Below, in pieces: positions 35,278 to 44,603 of a stretch of DNA of 64,000 bases. The notes below the pieces were generated by a model, which saw nothing but the letters and a program-made list of their open reading frames with translations, was not told where the DNA came from and made no database searches. How positions within the stretch are numbered: the first letter of the stretch is position 1; every line of letters begins with the position of its first letter. The position numbers and the translations under genes were made by a program. The DNA comes from Pseudomonas linyingensis (GTDB lineage: Bacteria; Pseudomonadota; Gammaproteobacteria; Pseudomonadales; Pseudomonadaceae), in assembly GCF_900109175.1 (NCBI RefSeq), contig NZ_FNZE01000013.1, forward strand, positions 7,094-71,093. Reading direction: 5' to 3'.

Positions 35278-36498
35278 ATGAACCAAGTATTGAAGAAGTC
35301 CGCACTCATTGCCGATCAGCAGATTCCCAGCGAGGCCGAACTGCTGCAACGCGCCCGCGAGCTGATTCCCATGCTGCGCGAAAAGGCCGACTCGGTAGAA
35401 AAGAACCGCATGGTCTCGAAGGAAACCATTGCCGCCTTCGTCGAGGCCGGGTTCTTCAAGATCCTGCAGCCGGCCCAGTTCGGCGGCTGGGAAATGAACC
35501 CCAGCGTGTTCTACAAGGTGCTGATGGAGCTGGGTCGCGGCTGCTGCAGCAGCGCCTGGAACATGATGATCCTCGGTATCCACCAGTGGGAATTCGGCAG
35601 CATGCCCGAGCAGGCCTGCGTCGACGTCTGGGGCGAGAACGATGCCACCATCATCGCCTCGTCCTACCCGCCCTTCGGCAAGGTCGAGGAGGTCGAGGGC
35701 GGCTACCGCATCAGCGGCACCTGGAAGACCTCCAGCGGCTGCGACCACGGCCAGTGGGCCTTCCTCGGCGGTCTGCGCAAGGATGCCGAGGGCCGGGTGA
35801 TCGACCGCCTGTCGATGCTGGTGTCGGCCGACGACTACGAGATCATCGACGACTGGCACACCTTCGGCCTGGCCGGCACCGGCAGCAAGAGCCTGCTGGT
35901 CAAGGATGCCTTCGTGCCGCACCACCGCGTGCACAGCCTGATCAAGTACGAGTACAGCGAGCGCGGCAACCACTACCTGTACCCGTTCAACCAGGTGTTC
36001 TTCGGCGCGGTCTCCTCGCTGATCGTCGGCATGGCCCAGGGCGGCGTCGACGAGTACATCCGCCAGATGAGCGTGCGCACCAACACCACCGACGGCAACA
36101 GCGCGGCGCTCAGTCCCTACGTCAAGGATCGCCTCGGCAATGCCGTGGTCCGCGTGCGCACCGCCCGTGCCCGCCTGCTGCAGATGATGGCCGAGAGCAC
36201 CGAGATCGTGGAGCGCCGCGAACTGGTACCGACCTTCGAGCGCGTGCACTACATGCTCGACATCGCCCGCGTCGGCCGCGAGTGCGAGGAAGCGGTGATG
36301 CTGCTGTTCAAGGCCACTTCGGCCCGCGGCATCTATCTGGACAACCCGCTGCAACGCATCCTGCGCGACGTCATCGCCGCCGCCAACCACATCACCCAGA
36401 ACGCCGACGATACCGCCGGCATGCTCGGTGCCTACCTGCTGGGCCAGCAGTTGCCGCCGATGATCTTCGGCCTCGAGGCGGTATCGATCAACGACTGA
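35278..36498 (+). CDS. Flavin-dependent phenol monooxygenase, oxygenase component (HsaA / HpaH-C2 type)
   Basis: From the ATG at 35278 (MNQVLKKSALIADQQIPSEA) the product is 406 residues with an acyl-CoA-dehydrogenase fold: the helical N-domain (VEKNRMVSKETIAAFVEAGF), the substrate/flavin strand region GRGCCSSAWNMM, GTWKTSSGCDHGQW, and TFGLAGTGSKSLLV. This pattern is the class D two-component monooxygenase (HsaA, HpaH C2), not an acyl-CoA dehydrogenase. It uses reduced flavin from a separate reductase to ortho-hydroxylate a phenol into a catechol, which the upstream dioxygenase cleaves. The matching reductase is at 49686-50630. Which phenol is accepted is not evident. Confidence 0.9.
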   Translation: MNQVLKKSALIADQQIPSEAELLQRARELIPMLREKADSVEKNRMVSKETIAAFVEAGFFKILQPAQFGGWEMNPSVFYKVLMELGRGCCSSAWNMMILGIHQWEFGSMPEQACVDVWGENDATIIASSYPPFGKVEEVEGGYRISGTWKTSSGCDHGQWAFLGGLRKDAEGRVIDRLSMLVSADDYEIIDDWHTFGLAGTGSKSLLVKDAFVPHHRVHSLIKYEYSERGNHYLYPFNQVFFGAVSSLIVGMAQGGVDEYIRQMSVRTNTTDGNSAALSPYVKDRLGNAVVRVRTARARLLQMMAESTEIVERRELVPTFERVHYMLDIARVGRECEEAVMLLFKATSARGIYLDNPLQRILRDVIAAANHITQNADDTAGMLGAYLLGQQLPPMIFGLEAVSIND

Positions 36499-36609
36499 GG
36501 GATGTCCGGGGGAATTTGTGTAATCCGATGTATGCCACTGCCGGCAGCCTGGCTCCGGCAGTCACCCCATAACAATAAAAGACGGGTTACCGTCATTCGA
36601 GGTGTTCAA

Positions 36610-38301
36610 ATGGCCAATAAAAGACAGTTCACTGTCAGTACTGCCTGCGTGGTTGAAAAAGCCTTCAAACTTTCCGCACTGAGCGTCGCAATCCTGCTGC
36701 TGCCCAATATGTCGGCCCAGGCCTTCCAGTTCGAGACTGGCAGCGACTGGGAGGCGCGTTGGGACAACACGCTCAAGTACAGCAACGCCTGGCGGGTCAA
36801 GGATCAGCACGACAAGCTGGTGGCCGACCCGAACCTGGACGATGGCGATCGCAACTTCGACCAGGGGATCATTTCCAACCGGGTCGACCTGTTGTCCGAA
36901 CTGGACGTCTCGCGCAACGGCGCCGGCTTCCGCGTCAGCGGCGCGGCCTGGTACGACGACGTCTACAACAAGGACAACGACAACGATTCGCCGGACACCG
37001 CCAACGCCTTCAGCGTCGATCACGACGAGTTCACCGACGACACCCGCGACCTGCACGGCCGCGATGCCGAGATCCTCGACGCCTTCGTCTACAGCGACTT
37101 CAACCTGGGCGAGGAGATGTGGGGGGTGGCCCGTCTCGGCCAGCACGCCCTGCTGTACGGCGAGAGCCTGTTCTTCGGCAACAACGGCATCGCCGCGGCC
37201 CAGCAGCCGATCGACGTGGTCAAGGCGATCTCTGTGCCCAACTCGCAGTTCAAGGAACTCGGCCTGCCGGTCAAGCAGTTCTCCACCCAGCTGCAGCTGA
37301 CCCCCAACTTCTCGGTGGGCGCCTACTACCAGTTCGAGTGGGAGAGCAACCGTCTGCCAGGTGCCGGCAGCTACTTCAGCCCGGCCGACCTGCTCGACGA
37401 GGGCGGCGAGCGCATCATCCTCGCCAGCGTGCCGGGTGTGGGGCCGGTGGCTTCCTTCTACCGCGGCAAGGATATCGAGGCGCGCGACTCGGGGCAGGGC
37501 GGCATCCAGCTGCGCTACCGCTCCGACGCGCTGGATACCGACTTCGGCCTGTACGCGGTGCGCTACCACGACAAGAACTTCCAGGTGCAGGTGCGCCCGG
37601 GGGCCAACGTCGGCCCGGGCCAGCCGGGGGACAAGCAGGGCGAGTACATGCTGGTGTTCCCGGAGGACATCACCGCCTTCGGCTTCAGCGCCAACCGTGG
37701 TATCGGCAACGCCAACGTCGGCTTCGAGGCTTCCGTTCGCCACGATGCGCCGCTGGTCAGCCTGACCGTCGCCGACCTGAGTTCGCTGGCGCCGGTCGCG
37801 GTCGGCGACAACGACCACAACCCGCTGTACGCCATCGGCAAGACCGCCCATGCGCAGGTCAACATGATCAACGTGCTGACCACCGGCCCATTCTGGGACT
37901 CGGCGGTCATCCTCGCCGAACTGGCGTGGAACCGTACGCTGAGCGTGGACAAGAACCGCAACATGCTCGACCCCAACTCCACCCGCGACGCCACCGCCAT
38001 GCGCGTGGTGTTCACCCCGACCTACTTCCAGGTGCTCGACGGCCTCGACCTGTCGGTACCGATGGGCTTCGGCTACGGCATCGACGGCCGCTCCTCGGCG
38101 GTCGGCGGCTTCAGCCAGGCCAAGGGCGGCAACTACAACATCGGCATCTCCGGCGATTACCTGAAGTCGATCAACTTCAGCCTGGCCTACAACGGCTTCT
38201 TCGGCCCCTCGGCGCCGATCAACATCGGCGGCATCAAGACCTACGAACAGACCAACGCCGACCGCGATTTCGTCGCCTTCAGCGTCTCGCACACTTTCTG
38301 A
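36610..38301 (+). CDS. DUF1302 family outer-membrane protein
   Basis: The ATG at 36610 follows GAGGTG. The 563-residue product has a signal peptide (LSALSVAILLLPNMSAQA, then FQFETGSDWEARWDNTLKYS) and ends with an aromatic-terminated strand (FVAFSVSHTF), as expected for an outer-membrane beta-barrel. Sequence features of DUF1302 include the early WRVKDQ-type strand and repeated amphipathic strands throughout. In many steroid and hydrocarbon degradation clusters DUF1302, DUF1329, YCF48-like and RND genes occur together as here, and a role in uptake or transport of hydrophobic compounds is inferred. No biochemical function is established that I can name. Confidence 0.88.
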   Translation: MANKRQFTVSTACVVEKAFKLSALSVAILLLPNMSAQAFQFETGSDWEARWDNTLKYSNAWRVKDQHDKLVADPNLDDGDRNFDQGIISNRVDLLSELDVSRNGAGFRVSGAAWYDDVYNKDNDNDSPDTANAFSVDHDEFTDDTRDLHGRDAEILDAFVYSDFNLGEEMWGVARLGQHALLYGESLFFGNNGIAAAQQPIDVVKAISVPNSQFKELGLPVKQFSTQLQLTPNFSVGAYYQFEWESNRLPGAGSYFSPADLLDEGGERIILASVPGVGPVASFYRGKDIEARDSGQGGIQLRYRSDALDTDFGLYAVRYHDKNFQVQVRPGANVGPGQPGDKQGEYMLVFPEDITAFGFSANRGIGNANVGFEASVRHDAPLVSLTVADLSSLAPVAVGDNDHNPLYAIGKTAHAQVNMINVLTTGPFWDSAVILAELAWNRTLSVDKNRNMLDPNSTRDATAMRVVFTPTYFQVLDGLDLSVPMGFGYGIDGRSSAVGGFSQAKGGNYNIGISGDYLKSINFSLAYNGFFGPSAPINIGGIKTYEQTNADRDFVAFSVSHTF

Positions 38302-38311
38302 GGTGTTGAAC

Positions 38312-39685
38312 ATGTACAACAACAAGAAAACCCGTTTCCTGACTTGCGTATCCCTGCTGACCCTGTGCATCGGCGCCGCCCATGCGGCGGTCAGCCCGCA
38401 GCAGGCCGAGGCCCTCAAGGGCAAGCTGACCCCGCTGGGCGCCGAGCGCGCCGGCAATGCCGACGGCAGCATCCCGGCCTGGGACGGTGGTTTCACCCAG
38501 GTACCGGCCGGTTACCAGCCTGGCCAGCGCAACGTCGATCCGTTCGCGGCCGACCAGCCGCTGTTCACCATCACCGCGGCCAACCTGGAGCAGTACAAGG
38601 ACAAGCTGGCCGAGGGGGTGATCCAGCTGTTCAAGGAAAATCCGGACACCTTCCGCATCGACGTCTACCCGACCCGCCGCACCGCCGCGGCGCCGCAGTG
38701 GATCTACGACAACACCCTGAAGAACGCCACCAACGCGACCCTGGAGAACGATGGGCTGACCGTGAAGGGCGCCTACGGCGGCGTGCCGTTCCCGATTCCC
38801 CAGTCGGGTCTGGAGGTGCACTGGAACCACATGACCCTGTGGCGTGGCGAGTCGACCCACACCAAGTACAAGGTGTGGACCACCACCGCCGATGGCAAGC
38901 AGGTGCTGGCCACCGCGGCCCAGGACGAAGGACAGTATCCCTACTACTACAAGGAAGGTTCGGCCGAGACCTCGCCCAACCCCAACTACATGCTGGCGAT
39001 CCAGGCGACCTACGCCCCGGCCTTCCGCGCCGGCGAGGCGCTGATGGTGCACAACGTGCTCGACCACGTGAAGGGCCGCACCCTGTGGCAGTACCTGGCC
39101 GGCCAGCGTCGCGTGCGCCGCGCGCCGAGCATCAACTTCGACACGCCGAACGTGGTGGCCTCCGGGGTCAACTTCGTCGACGAGACCTTCGGTGGCGGCG
39201 GCTCGCCGGAACGCTACGACTGGAAGCTGCTCGGCAAGCGGGAAATGATCATTCCCTACAACAACAACAAGCTGCTGGCCCATGCCGACCAGGAAGTGAT
39301 GGGTCAGCGCCATGCCAAGCCGGAAATGATGCGCTGGGAGCTGCACCGGGTCTGGGAGGTCGAGGCGACCCTGAAGCCGGGCAAGCGCCATGCGGTGCCC
39401 AAGCGCAAGTACTACTACGACGAGGACAACTGGGGTACCGCGATCCTCGACGGTTGGGACGCCGAAGGCACCCTGTGGCGCACCGCGCTGACCACACCGT
39501 TCGCCGCGCCGGATATCCCGGCCACGGTGAACTACTGCACCGGCTTCTTCCACGACCACCGCACCCAGGCCTGGGTCTACAACTGCGCCCTGGGTGATGC
39601 CGGCAAGGACCAGTACGCGATGACCGAGCGCCGCCGCGAGAGCTACTTCTCGCCGGAGTCGCTGACCAACCAGAGTGCGCGCTGA
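38312..39685 (+). CDS. DUF1329 family exported protein
   Basis: The ATG at 38312 gives 457 residues. It has a signal peptide (FLTCVSLLTLCIGAAHA) and the DUF1329 hallmarks: AGNADGSIPAWDGG, ENPDTFRIDVYPTRRTAAAP, GGVPFPIPQSGLEVHWNHM and the late DEDNWGTAILDGWD. The family has a LolB/outer-membrane-lipoprotein-like fold and accompanies DUF1302 proteins in hydrophobic-substrate clusters. It begins 10 bases after the DUF1302 gene with the same AGGTGTT ribosome context. A strong hairpin follows it at 39703-39733. It probably acts in the periplasm or at the outer membrane. Confidence 0.9.
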   Translation: MYNNKKTRFLTCVSLLTLCIGAAHAAVSPQQAEALKGKLTPLGAERAGNADGSIPAWDGGFTQVPAGYQPGQRNVDPFAADQPLFTITAANLEQYKDKLAEGVIQLFKENPDTFRIDVYPTRRTAAAPQWIYDNTLKNATNATLENDGLTVKGAYGGVPFPIPQSGLEVHWNHMTLWRGESTHTKYKVWTTTADGKQVLATAAQDEGQYPYYYKEGSAETSPNPNYMLAIQATYAPAFRAGEALMVHNVLDHVKGRTLWQYLAGQRRVRRAPSINFDTPNVVASGVNFVDETFGGGGSPERYDWKLLGKREMIIPYNNNKLLAHADQEVMGQRHAKPEMMRWELHRVWEVEATLKPGKRHAVPKRKYYYDEDNWGTAILDGWDAEGTLWRTALTTPFAAPDIPATVNYCTGFFHDHRTQAWVYNCALGDAGKDQYAMTERRRESYFSPESLTNQSAR

Positions 39686-39702
39686 GCCCTGAACGGTAGA
39701 CG

Positions 39703-39733
39703 GCGACCTTCCCCGATAGCCGAGGAAGGTCGC
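39703..39733 (+). other. Intercistronic hairpin between DUF1329 and YCF48-like genes
   Basis: GCGACCTTCC (39703-39712) pairs perfectly with GGAAGGTCGC (39724-39733) around an 11-base loop. No U tract follows. It may stabilise the upstream mRNA or partly attenuate the operon. Confidence 0.55.
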
Positions 39734-39768
39734 TGCTCCGGTGGCAGGTGGTAGCAGAGGTTCGAACC

Positions 39769-40848
39769 ATGAAAAAAACAATAATTGCCTTGTGTGTATG
39801 CCTGGCCGGCATGGGTGGCGCTAGCGCCCATGCCGTCGAGGCGGCGGCCAATCAGGCGCCGAGCAAGCAGGTGGCGGATACCCTGGAGCAAAAGGCGCTG
39901 CCTTCTGCGCTGGCCGCCCACTCCATGCTCAGCGCCATCGCCATGGCCGGCGAGCGCCTGGTGGCGGTGGGTGTGCGCGGCCATGTGGTGTATTCCGACG
40001 ATCAGGGGCGGAGCTGGCAGCAGGCCAGCGTGCCGGTGACGGTGACCCTGACCGGAGTGTGCTTCGCCGATGCGCAGACCGGCTGGGCAGTCGGTCATCG
40101 CGGGGTGATCCTCAAGACCGTGGATGGCGGCCAGAACTGGAGCAAGCAGCTGGACGGCCGGCAGGCCGCAGCGAGGATCCTCCTGGCTCGCGAGATGCAG
40201 GACCCGGAACAATCGGCTGACGCCCGTCGCCTGCAGATGGAGGGCGCGGACAAGCCGTTCCTCGATATCCAGTGCGTCGATCGCCAGCACGCCGTGGTCG
40301 TGGGCGCCTATGGCTTCGGTTTTGCCACCCGTGACGGCGGCACCGACTGGAAGCCCTCGCTGGAACTGCTCGACGGTAGCGAACAGCGCCATGTCAACGT
40401 CGCCCGCCAGCTGCACGACAAGCTCTACCTGGCCGGAGAGCTGGGCATGCTGCTGCGCATGGATGCCGACCTGCGCCAGCTGGAGCCCCTGGGCGAGCCC
40501 TATGCCGGCAGCTTCTTCGGCCTGGTGGTGAGCGGCAAGGGCTGCCTGCTGGCCTTCGGTCTGCGCGGGAACCTGTTCCGCTCCACGGACGCCGGGGCGA
40601 GTTGGCAGCAGGTCGAGCTGGGCACCAGCAAGAGCCTGACCACCGGTATCAACCTGGCCGATGGCGCCATCCTGCTGGTCGACGAGTCCGGCACCGGCTG
40701 GCTCAGCCGCGACGACGGCCTGCGCTTCAGGCCGGTCAAGCCCAATCGGCAATTCCCCTTCGCCGGCCTGCTGGCCACCGCCCAGGGTGGCGGCGTCGCC
40801 GTCGGTGTGAACGGGGTTGCCTTCTTCGAGCCGGACGCCCTGCGCTGA
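39769..40848 (+). CDS. YCF48/BNR-repeat exported beta-propeller protein
   Basis: From the ATG at 39769 (MKKTIIALCVCLAGMGGASA) the product is 359 residues with a cleavable signal peptide (cut near AHAVEA). It has repeats of the Asp-box type: VYSDDQGRSWQQ, LKTVDGGQNWSKQ, FATRDGGTDWKP and FRSTDAGASWQQ, characteristic of the YCF48 / photosystem II assembly-like propeller family. In this genetic setting it always seems to accompany the following RND gene, and an accessory role in the envelope transport system is inferred. A GTG or ATG farther upstream (39748) would break the signal peptide, so 39769 is preferred. Confidence 0.88.
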   Translation: MKKTIIALCVCLAGMGGASAHAVEAAANQAPSKQVADTLEQKALPSALAAHSMLSAIAMAGERLVAVGVRGHVVYSDDQGRSWQQASVPVTVTLTGVCFADAQTGWAVGHRGVILKTVDGGQNWSKQLDGRQAAARILLAREMQDPEQSADARRLQMEGADKPFLDIQCVDRQHAVVVGAYGFGFATRDGGTDWKPSLELLDGSEQRHVNVARQLHDKLYLAGELGMLLRMDADLRQLEPLGEPYAGSFFGLVVSGKGCLLAFGLRGNLFRSTDAGASWQQVELGTSKSLTTGINLADGAILLVDESGTGWLSRDDGLRFRPVKPNRQFPFAGLLATAQGGGVAVGVNGVAFFEPDALR

Positions 40849-40874
40849 GTCGCTGGATACACGAGGTGAACAAC

Positions 40875-43295
40875 ATGGGTATCGGTACATCTTCCGATGG
40901 CTTCGAGGCCATCGCATCCCTTGCGGATTTCGACAAGTACTCGGGCAACCGCCTCGAGCGTCTGCTGTTCAACCACCGCTTCTGGGTGATCGGCTTCTGC
41001 CTGCTGCTGACCCTGGTGTTCGCCCTGGCGGCGACCAACCTGCGGCTCAATGCCAGCTTCCTCAAGACCATTCCGGCCAATCACCCGTTCGTGCTCAACT
41101 TCCTGAGCCACGGCGACGACCTCAAGGGCTCGGCCAACTCGCTGCGCATTGCCGTGGCCAGCCGTGGCGAGCAGGACATCTTCACCGCCGAGTACATGGA
41201 GACCCTGCGCCAGATCAACGACGATCTGTACCTGGTGCCGGGCGTCGACCGCGCCTTCATGAAGTCGCTGTGGACGCCGCTGACCCGCTGGCAGGGCGTG
41301 ACCGAGGAGGGCTTCGACGGCGGCCCGGTGGTGCCGGACGGCTTCGACGGCAGCCCGGCAAGCCTCGAGACGCTGCGTGCTAACGTCGAGCGCTCTGGCG
41401 AGATCGGTCAGCTGGTCGCGCGCGATCTGCGCTCCAGCATCGTGCTCATCCCGCTGCTGGACATCGACCCGAAGACCGGCGAGGCGCTGGACTACCAGAC
41501 CCTGTCCGATGCCCTGGAGCAGATCCGCACCCGCTACCAGGCCAAGGGCGTGGACATCCACATCATCGGTTTCGCCAAGGTGATGGGCGACCTGATCGCC
41601 GGCCTGCAGGCGGTGCTGGGCTTCTTTGCCGTGGCGGTGCTGATCACCTCGGCGATCCTCTACTACTTCACCCGCTGCTGGCGCAGCACCCTGGTGGTGC
41701 AGGGCTGCACCCTGATCGGGGTGACCTGGTTGCTCGGCTGCCTGCCGCTGCTGGGCTATGAGCTCAACCCGTACTCGATCCTGGTGCCGTTCCTGGTCTA
41801 CGCCATCGGCGTCAGCCACGGCGCGCAGAAGATGAACGGGATCATGCAGGACGTCGGCCGCGGCACCCACAAGCTGATCGCCGCGCGCTACACCTTCCGT
41901 CGCCTGTTCGCCGCCGGCATCACTGCGCTGCTCGCCGACGTGGTCGGCTTCGCCGTGCTGACCATCGTCGACGTGCCGGTGATCCAGGAGCTGGCGATCA
42001 TCGCCAGCGTCGGTGTCGGCATCCTGGTGTTCACCAACCTGGCGCTGCTGCCGATCATGCTGTCGTTCACCGGCGTCTCGGCGCAGGCCGCCGCGCGCAG
42101 CCTGAAGAGCGAGGCCGGCGCGGAGCAGGGCGGCGCCAGGCATCCGCTGGTGCAGTGGCTCGACCGCTTCACCGCGCCGCGGGCGGCTACCATCGCCATC
42201 GTCGTGGCCCTCGGCGTCGGCCTGTTCGCGGTGCTGGTGGGCAAGGAGCTGAAGGTCGGCGACCTCGATCCAGGTGCCCCCGAGCTGCGCGCCGACTCGC
42301 GCTACAACCAGGACAACCAATTCGTCATCGGCCACTACCAGGCCAGCAGCGACGTGTTCGTGGTCATGGTGGAAACCCCGGCCGGCCAGTGCGTCGACTA
42401 CGCCACCCTACGCAAGGTCGAGGAGCTGGAATGGCGGCTGCGCCAACTGCCCGGCGTCGAGGGCACCAGCTCGATCGCCGGGCTGGCGCGCAAGATCAAC
42501 GTCGGCATGAACGAGGGCAACCTCAAGTGGAACGAGCTGCCGCCCAACCAGGCGATGATCAACGCCGCCGCCATCCGCTCGCCGCGCGAACTGTTCAATG
42601 ACACCTGCGACCTGCTCTCGGTGTACGCCTACCTCAAGGACCACAAGGCCGACACCCTGGACGCGGTGGTCGACGTCACCCAGCGCTTCGCCGCCGAGTA
42701 CAACGATGCCGACGCGCGCTTCCTGCTCGCCGCGGGCAACGCCGGCATCGAGAGCGCCACCAACATCGTGGTCAAGCAGGCCAACGGCCAGATGCTGCTC
42801 GGCGTGTACCTGGCGGTCACCCTGCTGTGCTTCGTCGCCTTCCGCTCCTGGCGCGCGGTGGTCTGCGCCATCCTGCCGCTGATCCTCACCTCGCTGCTGG
42901 CCGAGGCGCTGATGGTCAAGCTGGACATGGGCCTGAAGGTGGCGACCCTGCCGGTGGTGGCGCTGGGCGTCGGCATCGGCGTGGACTACGCGCTGTACAT
43001 CCTCAGCGTCACCCTGTTCTGGATCAAGCGCGGCGCCACGCTGTCGCAGGCCTACTACCAGGCGCTGATGTTCACCGGGCGGGTAGTGGTGTTCACCGGC
43101 CTGACCCTGTCGCTGGGCGTGGTCACCTGGATCTTCTCGCCGATCAAGTTCCAGGCCGACATGGGCGTGCTGCTGACCTTCATGTTCCTCTGCAACATGC
43201 TGGTGGCCCTGGTGCTGGTGCCGGCGCTGGCCTGCTTCATGCTCAAGCCGGCCGCGCCGCTGGCCTGCGCCGGCAACCGGGAGGTGCTGGTATGA
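40875..43295 (+). CDS. RND/MMPL superfamily transporter
   Basis: This 806-residue membrane protein starts MGIGTSSDGFEAIASLADFD. It has an N-terminal membrane segment (FWVIGFCLLLTLVFALAAT), a large periplasmic loop, then clusters of membrane helices near residues 240-420 (LGFFAVAVLITSAILYYF; YSILVPFLVYAIGVSHGAQK). The pattern repeats in the second half near 630-790 (LLGVYLAVTLLCFVAF; VVALGVGIGVDYALYILS), giving about 12 helices. This single-polypeptide MMPL-like RND class moves hydrophobic compounds or lipids. The gene overlaps the next by four bases (ATGA). With DUF1302/DUF1329/YCF48 it forms a likely substrate-transport set. Confidence 0.9.
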   Translation: MGIGTSSDGFEAIASLADFDKYSGNRLERLLFNHRFWVIGFCLLLTLVFALAATNLRLNASFLKTIPANHPFVLNFLSHGDDLKGSANSLRIAVASRGEQDIFTAEYMETLRQINDDLYLVPGVDRAFMKSLWTPLTRWQGVTEEGFDGGPVVPDGFDGSPASLETLRANVERSGEIGQLVARDLRSSIVLIPLLDIDPKTGEALDYQTLSDALEQIRTRYQAKGVDIHIIGFAKVMGDLIAGLQAVLGFFAVAVLITSAILYYFTRCWRSTLVVQGCTLIGVTWLLGCLPLLGYELNPYSILVPFLVYAIGVSHGAQKMNGIMQDVGRGTHKLIAARYTFRRLFAAGITALLADVVGFAVLTIVDVPVIQELAIIASVGVGILVFTNLALLPIMLSFTGVSAQAAARSLKSEAGAEQGGARHPLVQWLDRFTAPRAATIAIVVALGVGLFAVLVGKELKVGDLDPGAPELRADSRYNQDNQFVIGHYQASSDVFVVMVETPAGQCVDYATLRKVEELEWRLRQLPGVEGTSSIAGLARKINVGMNEGNLKWNELPPNQAMINAAAIRSPRELFNDTCDLLSVYAYLKDHKADTLDAVVDVTQRFAAEYNDADARFLLAAGNAGIESATNIVVKQANGQMLLGVYLAVTLLCFVAFRSWRAVVCAILPLILTSLLAEALMVKLDMGLKVATLPVVALGVGIGVDYALYILSVTLFWIKRGATLSQAYYQALMFTGRVVVFTGLTLSLGVVTWIFSPIKFQADMGVLLTFMFLCNMLVALVLVPALACFMLKPAAPLACAGNREVLV

Positions 43296-43738
43296 ACCTG
43301 CATCCCAACCCCGGCACCGAAGTGTTGCGGCTCGGCGATCCGCTGAGCCTGCCGGTGGCCCACCAGTCCATCGCCGCCGCCCTGCGCCATGCCGAGGCGC
43401 GCGGCCTGCGGGTCAGCGTCGCGGTGGTGGACGCCGGCGGCCACCTGCTGGCCTTCTCCCGCCTGCCGCAGGCACCGCTGCACACCATCGACATCGCCCA
43501 GGACAAGGCGATGACCGCGGTGTCGTTCTCCATGCCGACCGGCGCGCTGGGCGAGCTGATGAGCTGCGCGCCCGAGCACGTGCGCACCTGCCTGCTGCTG
43601 AGGCCACGCATGGTGCCGATGGGCGGTGCCTTCCCGCTGCTGGTCGACGGCCGGCTGGTCGGCGCCATCGGCGTGTCCGGCGCCAGCGAGGAGCAGGACA
43701 CCGAATGCGCCGCTGCCGGATGCCACGCCATCACATGA
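43292..43738 (+). CDS. GlcG/HbpS family protein
   Basis: Starting at the ATGA overlap with the RND gene (MNLHPNPGTEVLRLGDPLSL), the product is 148 residues with the GlcG/HbpS core: AALRHAEARGLRVSVAVVDA, GGHLLAFSRL, IAQDKAMTAVSF, MGGAFPLLVDGRLVGAIGVS and GASEEQDTECAAAG. The family folds like a profilin. HbpS in Streptomyces binds haem, and other members sit in aromatic and glycolate catabolic operons with unknown role. No signal peptide is visible, so a cytoplasmic place is likely. Confidence 0.85.
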   Translation: MNLHPNPGTEVLRLGDPLSLPVAHQSIAAALRHAEARGLRVSVAVVDAGGHLLAFSRLPQAPLHTIDIAQDKAMTAVSFSMPTGALGELMSCAPEHVRTCLLLRPRMVPMGGAFPLLVDGRLVGAIGVSGASEEQDTECAAAGCHAIT

Positions 43739-43791
43739 ACCTGAACTGCCTCAACCCATTCCGCAGTTTCCCCGCACAGGAGAACCACTCC

Positions 43792-44580
43792 GTGAATAGC
43801 ACCTCCTTCGACATCGCGGCGCTGGGCGACGAGCTGTTCAACGCGCTGCGCAGCGCCGAGGCGGTCGCCCCGCTGACCGAGCGTTTCCCGCAACTGAGCA
43901 TCGAGGATGCCTACGCCATCCAGCAGCGCCTGATCGCCCGGCGCCTGGAGCAGGGCGAGCGCATCGTCGGCAAGAAGATCGGCGTCACCAGCCAGGCAGT
44001 GATGGACATGCTCAAGGTCGACCAGCCTGACTTCGGCCAGCTCACCGACCGCATGATCGTCGACCAGGGCTCCAGCGTGCCGATGGCCTCGCTGATCCAG
44101 CCCAAGGCCGAGGGCGAGATCGCCTTCGTGCTCAAGCACGACCTGGCCGGGCCGGGGGTCACCGTGGCCGACGTGCTGCGCGCCACCGAGGGCGTGATGG
44201 CCTGCTTCGAGATCGTCGATTCGCGCATCCAGGACTGGAAAATCAAGATCCAGGACACCGTCGCCGACAACGCCTCGTGCGGCGTGTTCGTGCTCGGCGA
44301 CCGTCTGGTCGACCCGCGCCAGCTCGACCTGTTCACCACCGGCATGGTGCTGGAGAAGAACGGCCGCATCGTCGGCACCGGCGCCGGCGCGGCGACCATG
44401 GGCTCGCCGGTGATCGCCGTGGCCTGGCTGGCCAACACCCTGGGCCGTCTGGGCATGGGCCTGAAGGCCGGCGAAGTGATCCTCTCCGGGGCGCTGTCGG
44501 CCATGGTGCCGGTGACGTCCGGCGACCAGTTGCGCATGACCCTGGCCGGCATCGGCAGCTGCTCGATCCGCTTCGACTGA
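43792..44580 (+). CDS. mhpD: 2-Hydroxypenta-2,4-dienoate (2-oxopent-4-enoate) hydratase
   Basis: The preferred start is the GTG at 43792, eight bases after AGGAG, giving 262 residues ([20 protein letters not shown]); the frame is open further upstream, but that part has no family match. Motifs: [31 protein letters not shown] with metal-binding Glu residues, [14 protein letters not shown] and the C-terminal [16 protein letters not shown]. It hydrates 2-hydroxypenta-2,4-dienoate to 4-hydroxy-2-oxovalerate, the substrate of the aldolase two genes on. The shape and context match MhpD/BphH. Confidence 0.93.
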   Translation: MNSTSFDIAALGDELFNALRSAEAVAPLTERFPQLSIEDAYAIQQRLIARRLEQGERIVGKKIGVTSQAVMDMLKVDQPDFGQLTDRMIVDQGSSVPMASLIQPKAEGEIAFVLKHDLAGPGVTVADVLRATEGVMACFEIVDSRIQDWKIKIQDTVADNASCGVFVLGDRLVDPRQLDLFTTGMVLEKNGRIVGTGAGAATMGSPVIAVAWLANTLGRLGMGLKAGEVILSGALSAMVPVTSGDQLRMTLAGIGSCSIRFD

Positions 44581-44603
44581 GCGACATTAGCAAAGGAATC
44601 CCG

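Noticed and set aside
40602-40874. Upstream extension of the RND gene into the YCF48-like gene
   Set aside because: The extension is out of frame with, and wholly inside, the preceding gene; the ATG at 40875 follows GAGGTG and starts a normal N-terminus.
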